Origin: Deltaproteobacteria bacterium
GTDB taxonomy: Bacteria > Desulfobacterota > Desulfobulbia > Desulfobulbales > VMSU01
Assembly: GCA_024274995.1 (NCBI GenBank)
Contig: JAJSAA010000179.1
Location: 1-48,932 of the forward strand
Length of the DNA stretch: 48,932 nt
Reading direction: 5' to 3'
A program made the position numbers and the translations under genes. Below, in pieces: positions 24,753 through 34,483 of this stretch. Numbering within the stretch: the first letter of the stretch is position 1; each line of letters begins with the position of its first letter. Under the pieces are notes generated by a model. That model did not search any database, was not told the origin of the DNA, and worked only from the letters and a program-made list of their open reading frames with translations.

Positions 24753-26934
24753 ATCCCCTCTCGGCCTCCAGCACGTTTTCCATCTGTCTTATCTGTTGCA
24801 GAATAGCATTTAATTGGCGCCGCCCGGAGACATTCACCACTATACCGACATAAGCCTGGCCAGATTTTTTTGAGGTATGGGCTTCCACATCCATAATTTC
24901 CGCCCCATCACTGTTATTTATCACGTTACAGAGACTGACCAGCAGCCACTTACTGTTATGGGCCATCACCTGAATTCTGGTCCTAAGTGCCTGGTGTGAA
25001 TCAGCGGCCCATTCCACCGCCACGTGACGCTGGGGGTCGGTGGCCAAAAAATTTCGACAGCCCGCCTTATGTACCGACACCCCGCGTCCAGAAGTAATAA
25101 AACCGACGATCTCATCGCCCGGCATGGGCATGCAGCAATTACTTATCTTGATCATCATATTATCAATGCCGTCAATCTTTACCAGGCTGCCGCCGCCATC
25201 TTGTCGGCTCTTGGCCTTTTTTCTCGCCCCCACGGGCAGACATCCCGTCGTTAAATCGGCAATGTCAGTCTTGTCGGCCTTTAATTCCGGTGGTTCAAAG
25301 GTTTCGGTTAATTGGGCCACGGTAATTTCCCCGCTCCCCACCCGGCGCAGTAAGTCATCAAGATGATGACTGTTGAATTTTTTGAGTAAATTCTGGAGAT
25401 GGCCGGTTTTTATCAGGCGTTTGATACTTAGATTATGGCGGCGTAATTCTCGTTCACAGATGTCACGGCCGTCTTCGAGAAAACGGTTTTTCTCCTCCTG
25501 CTTCAGCCAGTGACGAATGCGGCTGCGAGCTCGGCTGGTCTTGGCCAGGGCCAGCCAGCCCTGATTAGGGTGCTGGCGGGGTGCGGTTATAATCTCAATA
25601 ACATCGCCATTCTGGATGCTGTATTTCAGGGGTACGATACGGCCGTCAATCTTGGCTCCCACGCAATGGTGACCCACATCGGTATGAATAATGTAGGCAA
25701 AATCAAGGGGACTGCTACCCGTGGGCAGTTCCTTAACGTCACCGTTGGGGGTCAGGGCGTAGACCGTTGAGTAATCCAGTTCATCGCGTACCGTATCCAG
25801 GAACTCACGGGCATCATCCACCTCTTGTAGGCTTTGCACCAATTGCTTCAGCCATTGAAACATGTGGGCGTCTTTCTGGGAGATAGCCGCTCCTTCTTTA
25901 TAGGCCCAGTGAGCAGCGATACCGTCGTTGGCTATTTCATCCATCTTTTCCGTTCGGATCTGCACTTCCATAAAGTCGCCATGCGGGCCGATTACCGAAG
26001 TATGGAGGGACTGATAGAGGTTGGCCTTGGGTGAGCTGATAAAATCCTTAAAGCGGCTGGCAACCGGCTGCCACAGAGAATGAACAATACCCATGACCTC
26101 ATAACACTCACCAACCTCTTGGACAATGACCCGGAAGGCAACCTTGTCGTAGACCTTGTCGATGGAGATATTCTGTGCCACCAGTTTGCGATAAATACTG
26201 TAAAGATGTTTGGGCCGCCCTAATACCCTGAAATTTTTAATACCCTGGGCCGAAATTTTATTAGTGAGAATTGATTTTATCTCCTCAACAAATTTCTCCC
26301 GCTCTGGTATAGACATCCGTATTTTTTCATTTAATTCGGCATATTGCTCAGGGTATAGATAACGAAAGGCCGCATCCTCTAATTCTCTCTTTACCAGGTC
26401 AAGCCCGAGGCGGCTGGCCAGGGGGGCGTATAGATCCATGCTGTCATGGGCCAGTTCCTGCTGGCGGGCGGCAGGAACGTATTCTAAGGTCTGTATATCG
26501 TGAAGATGATCAGCCAGCTTCACCAGCAATACTCGAATATCAGCTGAGATGGCAAGAAGCATCTTCTTGACATTCTCCGCCTTATAATCCAGCCGACTTT
26601 TAAATTGGATATCGTCAATCTTGGTGGCTCCGTGGACTATCGAGGCCACCTCCGAGCCGAATAGATCTCGTAGCTCGGCCTCAGAGGAACGAGGCGGGGT
26701 GCCGCGCAGAGCCTTGTGCAACAGACCGGAGATTATGGTCGGCGCATCAAGACGCAGAGAAACCAAGATATGGGCTACGGCGAGGGGATGGGTTATGTAA
26801 GGCTTTCCGGACAGTCGATCCGGGTTGTCGGCATAGGTCTTAACGGCATAGTCATAGGCCTTTTTTATCAGCCGGATATTCTCTTCCGGCATATAGAGTC
26901 TGGCCTGGGTTAATATATTATTTATAATGGGCAT
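24751..26934 (-). CDS. RelA/SpoT-family (p)ppGpp synthetase with degenerate hydrolase domain
   Basis: 727 residues with the full long-Rel layout: HD domain (about 25-190), synthetase (about 230-340), TGS (about 380-445), linker, C-terminal ACT (about 645-725). The synthetase motifs are intact (GRPKHLYSIYRK, VYDKVAFR, FKDFISSPK, QSLHT, MEVQIRT, AAHWAYK). In the hydrolase the Mn-binding HD-x2-ED motif is H73-K74-A-L-R77-G78, and LADRLHN reads LADHLHD. It is therefore expected to make but not break (p)ppGpp, like gamma-proteobacterial RelA. It follows ispG and proS on the same strand, 18 bp after proS. Confidence 0.93.
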   Translation of the reverse strand: MPIINNILTQARLYMPEENIRLIKKAYDYAVKTYADNPDRLSGKPYITHPLAVAHILVSLRLDAPTIISGLLHKALRGTPPRSSEAELRDLFGSEVASIVHGATKIDDIQFKSRLDYKAENVKKMLLAISADIRVLLVKLADHLHDIQTLEYVPAARQQELAHDSMDLYAPLASRLGLDLVKRELEDAAFRYLYPEQYAELNEKIRMSIPEREKFVEEIKSILTNKISAQGIKNFRVLGRPKHLYSIYRKLVAQNISIDKVYDKVAFRVIVQEVGECYEVMGIVHSLWQPVASRFKDFISSPKANLYQSLHTSVIGPHGDFMEVQIRTEKMDEIANDGIAAHWAYKEGAAISQKDAHMFQWLKQLVQSLQEVDDAREFLDTVRDELDYSTVYALTPNGDVKELPTGSSPLDFAYIIHTDVGHHCVGAKIDGRIVPLKYSIQNGDVIEIITAPRQHPNQGWLALAKTSRARSRIRHWLKQEEKNRFLEDGRDICERELRRHNLSIKRLIKTGHLQNLLKKFNSHHLDDLLRRVGSGEITVAQLTETFEPPELKADKTDIADLTTGCLPVGARKKAKSRQDGGGSLVKIDGIDNMMIKISNCCMPMPGDEIVGFITSGRGVSVHKAGCRNFLATDPQRHVAVEWAADSHQALRTRIQVMAHNSKWLLVSLCNVINNSDGAEIMDVEAHTSKKSGQAYVGIVVNVSGRRQLNAILQQIRQMENVLEAERG

Positions 26935-26952
26935 GATGTTACCGGTGTTGAT

Positions 26953-28653
26953 TCAGGGCCGCAGAAGTTTCATGAGCTGGGCAAAAGCCTCGTTATGGGG
27001 AACATCCAGCGTTTTGGAAGTCTGCCGTTGCCTGACCTCCACGATATTCTCTTTAGTGAAACGTTTGCCTATAGTCAGCCGCAAGGGAATGCCCAGCAGA
27101 TCGGCATCTTTGAACTTGCTGCCCGGCCGTTCGTCCCGATCATCTATTAGGACATCAATTCCCTCACGACGCAGGGCCTGATAAATATCCTCTGCTGCTT
27201 GGCTGATCGCCTCATTTTTAGGGGACAAATTTAAAATAATCACCGCCGCCGGGGCAATAGGCAGGGGCCAGATTATGCCGTCCTTATCATGATTCTGCTC
27301 AATGGCCGCCGCTGCCACCCGGCTGACCCCAATGCCATAACATCCCATGACAAAAGGCGTTTCCCGGCCTTCCTCGTTGAGGAATACAGCATGCAGAGCT
27401 TTGCTGTAGGCTGTGCCTAATTTAAAGATATGGCCCACTTCGATACCGCGGGTAAGCTGTAGTGCTGCCCCGCACTGCGGACAGCGGTCATTTTCAGTAA
27501 TTACCCGCAAATCAGCGGTTCTTTCAATCTCAAAGTCCCGACCATGACAGGCATTGATAAAATGATGATTTTTCTCATTGGCGCCAATGACGAAATTACT
27601 TAGGCTCATAACCTCGCGGTCAGCTATTAGTGGTAGCTTGATGCCCACCGGGCCAATATAGCCGCTGGGTACGCCCACGGCGTCAAAACATTCCTGATCA
27701 GAGGCCAGCTCCACCTCGTCGGCTCCTATGAAGTTTTTTAATTTGACTGGCTGGATTTCATGATCGCCGCGCAGGAGGACGGCTACTGGTTGGCCATCGG
27801 CCATGAAGATCATGGTTTTGACTAATTGCTGCGGTGAAATACGCAAAAATTCCGTAACCGCCGCCACCTTACGTTTACCGGGGGTGGTTACCTTTTCCAT
27901 GGCCAGCCGCTCCAGTTCCTCAGGGACTGGCGGCGGCATGCAGGTGGCCTTCTCCATATTGGCGGCGTAAGAGCATTTGGGACAGATCACCAGGGTATCT
28001 TCGCCGGTGGCCGCCAGAACCATAAACTCGTGGGAAAAACTGCCGCCAATGGTGCCGGTATCGGCCTCCACAGCCCGAAATTTAAGGCCGCAGCGCTCAA
28101 AAATACGATGATATGCATAACGCATCTTCTCGTAGGCCGCCAAAGCCGCTTCATCGTCAACATCAAAGCTGTAGGCATCTTTCATGATAAATTCCCGCCC
28201 CCGCATCAGTCCGAAACGGGGCCGGATTTCATCTCGGAACTTGGTCTGAATCTGATAAAGATTCAGGGGCAGGGAGCGATATGAATGGACGTTATTACGT
28301 ACCAGGTCGGTAATAACCTCTTCGTGGGTGGGGCCGAGACATGATTCCCGTCCATGACGATCCCGAAAGCGCAAAAGCTCCGGCCCGTATTTTTTCAGCC
28401 GTCCGGACTCCTTCCAGAGATCAGCGGGCTGCACCATGGGCAGCAACACCTCCTGGGCTCCGGCGGCGTTCATCTCCTGGCGGACAATATGTTCAATCTT
28501 TCTTAAAACTGCCAGCCCCAGGGGCAGATATGAATAAATACCGCTGCTTAATTTTCTGATAAAACCGGCCCGCAGCATCAATTTATGGCTCATCACCTCG
28601 GCCTCGGCCGGGTTTTCCCGCAGGGTGGGAATGAGCATTTCACTAAAGCGCAT
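26953..28653 (-). CDS. proS: Prolyl-tRNA synthetase (bacterial type)
   Basis: A 566-residue class II synthetase. N-terminal motif RFSEMLIPTLRENPAEAE, motif 2 region FRDEIRPRFGLMRGREFIMKDAYSF, an editing domain inserted about 220-400, motif 3 FVMGCYGIGVSR, and a C-terminal anticodon-binding domain. Bacterial-type length. AAGGAA lies before the ATG. Order ispG-proS-rel fits deltaproteobacterial genomes. Confidence 0.97.
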   Translation of the reverse strand: MRFSEMLIPTLRENPAEAEVMSHKLMLRAGFIRKLSSGIYSYLPLGLAVLRKIEHIVRQEMNAAGAQEVLLPMVQPADLWKESGRLKKYGPELLRFRDRHGRESCLGPTHEEVITDLVRNNVHSYRSLPLNLYQIQTKFRDEIRPRFGLMRGREFIMKDAYSFDVDDEAALAAYEKMRYAYHRIFERCGLKFRAVEADTGTIGGSFSHEFMVLAATGEDTLVICPKCSYAANMEKATCMPPPVPEELERLAMEKVTTPGKRKVAAVTEFLRISPQQLVKTMIFMADGQPVAVLLRGDHEIQPVKLKNFIGADEVELASDQECFDAVGVPSGYIGPVGIKLPLIADREVMSLSNFVIGANEKNHHFINACHGRDFEIERTADLRVITENDRCPQCGAALQLTRGIEVGHIFKLGTAYSKALHAVFLNEEGRETPFVMGCYGIGVSRVAAAAIEQNHDKDGIIWPLPIAPAAVIILNLSPKNEAISQAAEDIYQALRREGIDVLIDDRDERPGSKFKDADLLGIPLRLTIGKRFTKENIVEVRQRQTSKTLDVPHNEAFAQLMKLLRP

Positions 28654-28756
28654 AATTTTTTCCTTTTATTTTTGTCTTTGGTAACTATTCAGCAGTGTAA
28701 CCGGGCGCCCCGGTATTTGTTTTAAAAGCAACAAATTCAACTTGTTGCACGTTTTG
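28654..28756. repeat. Intergenic spacer with GTAACTATTCAG word
   Basis: A short gap between ispG and proS containing GGTAACTATTCAGCA at about 28680, part of the dispersed family, and a small palindrome ACCGGGCGCCCCGGT. It may lower read-through within ispG-proS. Confidence 0.4.
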
Positions 28757-29827
28757 TTACTTGGAATTAGTTACTTCCATTTTTTTTAATTCTTTCACAA
28801 AAGCCGCGAATAATTTATCCTCCGGCACCTTCTTGAACAATTTACCCTTTTTGAAGATAATCCCAACACCACTACCGCCAGCCAGGCCCAGATCTGCCTC
28901 CTTGGCCTCACCCGGGCCGTTGACCACACAACCCATAACTGCGATCTTTAAATTAGTTTTAACCGTCTGGATATAGTCCTCCACCTGCTCTGCCAGAGAA
29001 AATAGATCAATCTGGCAGCGGCCGCAGGTTGGGCAGGAGATCAGCTCCGGCCCCCGTTCCCGAATATGCAGAGCCCGCAGCAGTTCAAAGGCCACCCGTA
29101 TTTCCTCTACGGGATCACGAGTCAGGGAAATACGAAAGGTAGCGCCGATGCCCTCGGCCAGCAGAAGACCCAGGGCAAAACTCGATTTAACCGTACCGGC
29201 GATAAGCCCCCCGGCCTCGGTAACACCGAGATGCAAAGGATAATCACAACTGGCTGCGAGTGCCCGATAAGCCGCCACCGTCAACATGGCATCAGATGAT
29301 TTAACTGAAATCTTGAGGTTGGTAAAATTCTGTTTCTCAAGCAGGGCGACATTCCTTAAGGCGCTTTCTACCAGGGCTTCCGGGGAGGGGCCGCCGTGAC
29401 GGTGGAGAATATCCCGTTCTAAGGAGCCGGAATTTACCCCTACCCGAATAGCCGCCCCATGTTTTTTAGCCGCCTCCACCACCTTGGCCAGTTTTTCGGC
29501 CCCGCCCAGATTACCGGGATTGATCCTTACGGCATGGGCGCCATTTTCCATACTAACTATTGCCAGCCGCCAGTCAAAATGAATATCAGCAATAAGGGGA
29601 ATATTGATTAGCGCCTTGATTCGGGCAATGGCCAGCGCCGCCTCCACGTCCAGCACCGCCACTCGGATAATCTCGCAACCGGCCTCGGTCAAGCGTTTTA
29701 TCTGGTTGACGGTGGCCTCAATATCTCTGGTATCGGTGTTGGTCATGGACTGCACCACGATTGGCGCTCCAGCACCGATGGCTACCCCCCCCACCTCTAT
29801 CTGTCTCGTTTGTTTTCTGATAATCAT
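28757..29827 (-). CDS. ispG: 4-hydroxy-3-methylbut-2-enyl diphosphate synthase
   Basis: A 356-residue Fe-S enzyme of the MEP isoprenoid pathway. N-terminal barrel with VVQSMTNTDTRD. The C-terminal cluster ligands are in ISCPTCGRCQ and MGCVVNGPGEAKEADLG. Standard short bacterial length. It makes HMBPP for quinones and undecaprenol. Confidence 0.96.
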   Translation of the reverse strand: MIIRKQTRQIEVGGVAIGAGAPIVVQSMTNTDTRDIEATVNQIKRLTEAGCEIIRVAVLDVEAALAIARIKALINIPLIADIHFDWRLAIVSMENGAHAVRINPGNLGGAEKLAKVVEAAKKHGAAIRVGVNSGSLERDILHRHGGPSPEALVESALRNVALLEKQNFTNLKISVKSSDAMLTVAAYRALAASCDYPLHLGVTEAGGLIAGTVKSSFALGLLLAEGIGATFRISLTRDPVEEIRVAFELLRALHIRERGPELISCPTCGRCQIDLFSLAEQVEDYIQTVKTNLKIAVMGCVVNGPGEAKEADLGLAGGSGVGIIFKKGKLFKKVPEDKLFAAFVKELKKMEVTNSK

Positions 29828-30162
29828 TCTCGCCCTGTTAATTTAAGGGGATTTTTCTCCCGCTGGCATCAAAAAAATAAATTTTGAATTATAATCGTTT
29901 GCGAACACTCTCGCACTACCTACTTTATGCCCCATAATTATTTTTCACCTGTGTTGAAAGGTTCTTCTTAAGTCTTAATAATTTAGAATTAAACGATTTT
30001 TCTTAGTTCACGATTTTATCTTTGTTGAATTTATCACCAAAAAATAATATGATAAATCAATTATTTAGAATAACGAATTTAGTAACTGTTTGGGTCTGAC
30101 TGTAAATTGCCCTCAACTCATTTTTAGAAAAACTTTGCCTGCCGCTATATTACAGAAGCCAT
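29828..30162. repeat. AT-rich divergent region with diverged repeat, copy E
   Basis: No gene seen. At 30081-30120 AGTAACTGTTTGGGTCTGACT followed by GTAAATTGCCCTCAAC is a partial copy of the dispersed repeat, keeping the core but lacking the closing GTAACT. Promoters for ispG and for the divergent regulator must lie in the AT-rich remainder. Confidence 0.6.
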
Positions 30163-31527
30163 ATGCCGCCATCTAAATCTCATCAGCCTTCCCCTCTCAA
30201 GGTTCTTATTGTTGATGACGAATCCCTCATTCGTTGTGGGCTGGAAAAATTTGTCAAGAATGAAGGTTTCACCGCCTTCACCGCCGGTTCTGGTACCAAG
30301 GCTTTAAAGATTATAGAGGAGCAAGAACCGGATATCGTCCTCCTTGACATGAAGTTGCAGGATTCCATTGACGGTCTGGAAATCTTAAAGGTTATCAAAA
30401 ACTCACGGCCGGAGATTATAGTTATCATGATCAGCGGCCAGCGGGAGTTGTACAGCGCCGTTGCTGCCATGAAGCTGGGGGCCAGGGATTATCAGGAAAA
30501 GCCCATTGATTTTGACAAATTAAAGGAAACTCTCGATAATATCAGGGAAGAGATGTCCTCCACTGGCGGAGCGGAACCGGGGGAGTTGCAATGTGTCAGT
30601 GAAAAGATGAGAAAGGTCTTTGCTATCACCAAACGGCTGGCGGTGAAATCAGACCTCACCATCCTGATTCTTGGTGAATCAGGTACCGGGAAAAATTATC
30701 TCTGTCAGAAAATTCATGAGATGAGCAACCGCCGGGACTACCCCTACCTGCAGATCGGCTGCTCTAACATCCCCGACAATCTCATTGAGAGCGAGTTGTT
30801 TGGTTATGAAAAGGGGGCCTTTACCGATGCCAGAAACTCCAAAAAAGGGCTGATTGAGGCGGCTAATGGCGGCACCATACTCTTAGATGAACTGGGGGAT
30901 ATGCCCTATCAGTTTCAGTCAAAGATATTAAAGCTCCTCGAAGAAAAATCATTTCGCCCCATAGGTGCCATAGATGATATACCCGCCGATGTCCGTATCC
31001 TGGCCGCCACTAACCATGACCTTAATGCCCAGGTTCAGCATAAGGAATTCCGTTTAGATCTCTTTTACCGTTTGAACATTGCCACTATTGAACTTCCACC
31101 GTTACGGGAAAGGTTGGATGACATCCCGGTTTTGGCGGACTCCTTCTTAAAAACTTTCTGCCGGAAATATGATACCGGCGGCAAGACTATCGACGAGAAG
31201 GGGATGAAAATTCTCCAGAATCACCCTTGGCCCGGAAACGTCCGGCAGTTGAAAAATCTCGTGGAGAAGTTAGTTGTTCTTTCAGATAGCGAGATTATTG
31301 CCGTGGAGGACATCAAGGAAAATCTGGAGGGTGTCCTGGTTGAGGTTCCGGTTGGTAAGGGAGCGGAAGAAATGGGATTACCCGCCGATCTTTCTCTCGA
31401 GGCCATGGAGGAGCGTTTTATCCGTAAGGCCATGGATAAAAGCGGCGGTAATCAACGCAAGGCCGCGGATTTTTTAGGCCTTTCACGTGATGCCCTGCGT
31501 TACCGCCTCAAGAAGATGGGCCTGTAG
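30163..31527 (+). CDS. Sigma-54-dependent response regulator (NtrC family)
   Basis: 454 residues in three domains. The receiver (about 12-130) has VDDES, the phospho-Asp in VLLDMKL, and KPID. The AAA+ domain (about 145-375) has Walker A GESGTGKN, the sigma-54 loop as GAFTDA instead of GAFTGA, Walker B ILLDELGDM, and the arginine finger region FRLDLFYRLN. A Fis-type helix-turn-helix (about 415-454; NQRKAADFLGLSRDALRYRLKKMG) ends the protein. It activates sigma-54 promoters. No kinase is adjacent, so it is an orphan. The nearest sigma-54-type site is ahead of the tetrahaem cytochrome at 41.2 kb. Confidence 0.93.
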   Translation: MPPSKSHQPSPLKVLIVDDESLIRCGLEKFVKNEGFTAFTAGSGTKALKIIEEQEPDIVLLDMKLQDSIDGLEILKVIKNSRPEIIVIMISGQRELYSAVAAMKLGARDYQEKPIDFDKLKETLDNIREEMSSTGGAEPGELQCVSEKMRKVFAITKRLAVKSDLTILILGESGTGKNYLCQKIHEMSNRRDYPYLQIGCSNIPDNLIESELFGYEKGAFTDARNSKKGLIEAANGGTILLDELGDMPYQFQSKILKLLEEKSFRPIGAIDDIPADVRILAATNHDLNAQVQHKEFRLDLFYRLNIATIELPPLRERLDDIPVLADSFLKTFCRKYDTGGKTIDEKGMKILQNHPWPGNVRQLKNLVEKLVVLSDSEIIAVEDIKENLEGVLVEVPVGKGAEEMGLPADLSLEAMEERFIRKAMDKSGGNQRKAADFLGLSRDALRYRLKKMGL

Positions 31528-31633
31528 CCCGCCCTGATCTTTTCAACTCTGTATTTTCTTTATCACTACAGTCCTGCATCCGTGCCATTGTCTGCCTTGG
31601 GCGAATAATTTGAGCGATAAGTCATTAAGTTTT

Positions 31634-33445
31634 TTATGGGTAGGTCGCATCCCTATGATGGTGATTATGACAGAGCAGGGTGCATGAGCCGCTGAATTTA
31701 CCAAGGTCTTTGTATATGGGAGTTGTGTAGCCAGGCATTGGACTCACCACATTTCTGTCAAAGTTAATCAGGTGGGTGTGGTCGCCTGAAACGCCATCGT
31801 CCACCACGCCGTGCGGATCGTGGCAGTCTGAGCAGGTGGCCTTGATCATCCTTCCGAGATGACCGCTATGTCCCCCCCGCATTCCGCCACCACCACCGCC
31901 ACCACCACCACCACCACCGCTTTTTTGAAAACTGACGTCGGACAGAATACTTGTTCGGTCGTGGCAGCGATAGCAAAGGGCGTAAACGGCATAGCTTTCC
32001 CGCGTATAGTCCAGAGTCTCATAGCGCTCCCGCAGCAGGTGGGGGTAAATAGAGCCATGCGGCCCTCTGGGCCCCGTACCCCCTATGCGGGGGGTCTCGT
32101 CACTATCGTGACAATCCGTGCAATATATTCTTGAACTGGCGTTCATGGTTTGATCCAGTGAGGTTGAACTCGGCAGGCTGGGGACATTGGGGTTAACGCC
32201 GATTCCCATTACCGGGTGAAAGGATGGGTTAGTCACCGCCATATCAAGACGACGATTGGTAATGGTGGGGTTGGTTTGAGGGCTGTAGCGGCTGACCGCT
32301 GCGGTAATGCTGGTTGTGTCACCATGGCATTTAAGACAGATCTGATACTCGTAGACCGCCGGGGTTACTGCCGCCCCCAATTTATCCACTCCTGAAACAT
32401 TCTGGATTATACCGCTGACAAAAGGGGCTTTGGCCGTAATCGAAGGGTTTACTGTGTGGGGATTGTGACAGTCCTGACATTCTACATGACCGGTAACCTG
32501 GGTCGGATTTTCCGTGGGGTCATGCGGGGTGCCGCTTGGATCACCGATGGCTGCCATTTCCACCGGGTGATGTGAGATTTTGGCAAATTGAGCCGCAATA
32601 TTTTTGGCTCCCAGATTACCGTTATGACAGGCATAGATACAATTTTTTTCCTCTTTGCGATATTTTAGCAAACGTTGGGGGCCGCCGGCATTATGGGGGG
32701 TATGACAATTCTCACAGCCATTGTCCGCCACGGTATTGCGGGCGTGCGATCCGAGACGGGCGTTAATCGGCCAAGGATTAACGCCTGCGCCGTTCCAGGT
32801 ATTGGTGACCGTGGCATGAGCCGAAGTGGTCCAACCCGTTCTGCCATGGCATTTAAGACATAGAGCTGCCTTGTTATTATCCACCGCGAGGAACATGCCA
32901 AAGGTGTTGTCGTGGGGATCATGACAGGTGGTACACTGAATCACATCCCCATTCTCAAACTGGAGGTCGGTTGGCCTGGGTTTCAACTGAGGGTTCTGGG
33001 CCAGGCCTTCGGAATAGGGGAAGGAAAAGGGATGATCGTCTCGCAGATCCGTACCCAAGAGCGAAGGACGGCCGGTAAGTTCCATATTCATACTTATGCC
33101 GCCGGTCACACTTTTTACCTGTCCCAGGGCAATGGTGCCGTCATGGCAGGAGAGGCAAAGCCGTGATGAGCCAGTGGGCTGGGACAGATTGACATTGAAG
33201 GTGGTGCTGTTGTAAGTCTGGTAATTAACCCCATGGGTGATTACCCGGTTCCAAAGCGGCGTATTGGGGGTGGCGTTATGAGGGGTATGGCAGAAGATAC
33301 AGATTCGGGTCTCGGTTAAGGCGTGGATTGGCCCCGGCCCGGTTACCGATAGATTGTGCTTGGTATTCAGGATGCCGCTGGTACCGGCGTAGGCTGCTAC
33401 AGGTAATAACAGGGCGCATACCAAAAAACTAATAAACCATTTCAT
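31634..33445 (-). CDS. Exported dodecahaem cytochrome c with polyglycine segment
   Basis: 603 residues with a Sec signal peptide (about 1-20). Twelve haem-binding sites are seen: ten CX2CH and two CX3CH (CIYACH near residue 260 and CTLLCH near the C-terminus). Several occur in doubled CXXCH-type order. The first part (RICIFCHTPHN...PLWN, LCLSCHDGTIAL) is homologous to the tetrahaem protein at 41.2 kb. A run of 12 glycines followed by MRGGHSGH lies before haem 11. It has GAGGAG at the start and is the last gene of the porin/NHL operon, so it is the likely cytochrome partner of the outer-membrane protein, either periplasmic or surface-exposed. Confidence 0.9.
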   Translation of the reverse strand: MKWFISFLVCALLLPVAAYAGTSGILNTKHNLSVTGPGPIHALTETRICIFCHTPHNATPNTPLWNRVITHGVNYQTYNSTTFNVNLSQPTGSSRLCLSCHDGTIALGQVKSVTGGISMNMELTGRPSLLGTDLRDDHPFSFPYSEGLAQNPQLKPRPTDLQFENGDVIQCTTCHDPHDNTFGMFLAVDNNKAALCLKCHGRTGWTTSAHATVTNTWNGAGVNPWPINARLGSHARNTVADNGCENCHTPHNAGGPQRLLKYRKEEKNCIYACHNGNLGAKNIAAQFAKISHHPVEMAAIGDPSGTPHDPTENPTQVTGHVECQDCHNPHTVNPSITAKAPFVSGIIQNVSGVDKLGAAVTPAVYEYQICLKCHGDTTSITAAVSRYSPQTNPTITNRRLDMAVTNPSFHPVMGIGVNPNVPSLPSSTSLDQTMNASSRIYCTDCHDSDETPRIGGTGPRGPHGSIYPHLLRERYETLDYTRESYAVYALCYRCHDRTSILSDVSFQKSGGGGGGGGGGGGMRGGHSGHLGRMIKATCSDCHDPHGVVDDGVSGDHTHLINFDRNVVSPMPGYTTPIYKDLGKFSGSCTLLCHNHHHRDATYP

Positions 33446-33463
33446 CGTTGTCTCCTCGGCAGC

Positions 33464-34483
33464 TTAATCATGCAGAGTATAAATCTGGATTCTTTTGTTG
33501 TAGGTATCACAGACATATAATTTTTGGGTTTTATGATCAATAAATATCCCCGATGGCAGCCAGAATTCACCAGGCCCGGTGCCGCGGCCGCCGAAGGACA
33601 GCAAATACTCGCCGCGTATATCAAAAAGCTGCACCCGGTCAAACAGGGTATCAACCACATAAATCACCCCTTTACGGTCTACGGCAATCCCCTTGGACAT
33701 AGCAAAATCCCCCGAGCCATTGCCGTGATGGCCGAAGACTGCCAGAACCTCATTCCGGGGAGAAAACACCTGCACTCTAAAATTCATGGCATCATTAACA
33801 TATATCCGCCCCTTGGCATCAGAGGCTATATGAGTGGGGAAATTGAATTCTCCCGGTTCCTTGCCCCGTTCCCCGATATGGCCCTGATAATTACCCTGAT
33901 TGTCAAATATTTCCAGACGATGAGCCGTGGTGTCGGCAACGTAGAGAAGATTATTGTCCGGCCTGATGGTAAGCCCGGTCGGCCGCTTCAGGGTAGTGTT
34001 GCCAACGGTAGAAATTCCCTGAACGAAATCGCCCTGCTGGTCAAAGACAAAAACCTGCCGCCGGGTAGAATCAGAGACATAGAGCCGCAAATCAGGGCCA
34101 AAAACAACACTTACCGGCGATTTCAGCCTCAATTTACCTGCATGAGTCAGGAGCATATAACGCTGCTCAGAGGGGATATAGAGGTGTACTCCGGTGAGAG
34201 CGGCATCGGCAATGGCCAGGCGGCCGTCGCTGCCCACAGCCACGGCTACCGGCTTGATGATCCGGCCGCTATCCCCGCGGCCGAATATCCTGGTAAACAT
34301 AGATTCGCCGGTGGGTTTAAAGGCCGAAAGTGTTCCGTCATAGACAATTTTTACCGGGCTGGGCGGCGGCGGCCATTGTAATTTGGCCGGGGAATTTAAT
34401 TGATAGCCCCATTTTACCGGGGCACAGGCGGTAAGAAAAAGGGCCGCCAATATAAAAACAATATAGGCAAGTAGATTTTTCAT
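33464..34483 (-). CDS. NHL-repeat beta-propeller lipoprotein (second of two)
   Basis: 339 residues. The signal peptide ends in the lipobox LTAC (Cys20). About six NHL repeats follow, seen as recurring P-x-G-I/L-x-V/I-D...LYVxDTxNxRxQ-x-F units (for example RIYVNDAMNFRVQVF, VIYVVDTLFDRVQLF, KLYVCDTYNKRIQIY). These form a six-bladed propeller, usually a protein-binding surface. Its ATG overlaps the stop of the SurA-like gene (ATGA), and the cytochrome gene follows by 18 bp. It may hold the cytochrome against the porin or the membrane. Confidence 0.88.
   Translation of the reverse strand: MKNLLAYIVFILAALFLTACAPVKWGYQLNSPAKLQWPPPPSPVKIVYDGTLSAFKPTGESMFTRIFGRGDSGRIIKPVAVAVGSDGRLAIADAALTGVHLYIPSEQRYMLLTHAGKLRLKSPVSVVFGPDLRLYVSDSTRRQVFVFDQQGDFVQGISTVGNTTLKRPTGLTIRPDNNLLYVADTTAHRLEIFDNQGNYQGHIGERGKEPGEFNFPTHIASDAKGRIYVNDAMNFRVQVFSPRNEVLAVFGHHGNGSGDFAMSKGIAVDRKGVIYVVDTLFDRVQLFDIRGEYLLSFGGRGTGPGEFWLPSGIFIDHKTQKLYVCDTYNKRIQIYTLHD

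Noticed and set aside
31885..31925. CCACCACC tandem repeat as a possible regulatory or CRISPR-like repeat
   Set aside because: It is in frame within the cytochrome gene and encodes the polyglycine run; no spacers are present.
33524..34381. A 285-codon open frame on the plus strand
   Set aside because: It lies opposite the NHL lipoprotein gene, has no recognisable domain or ribosome-binding site, and the minus-strand gene is unambiguous.
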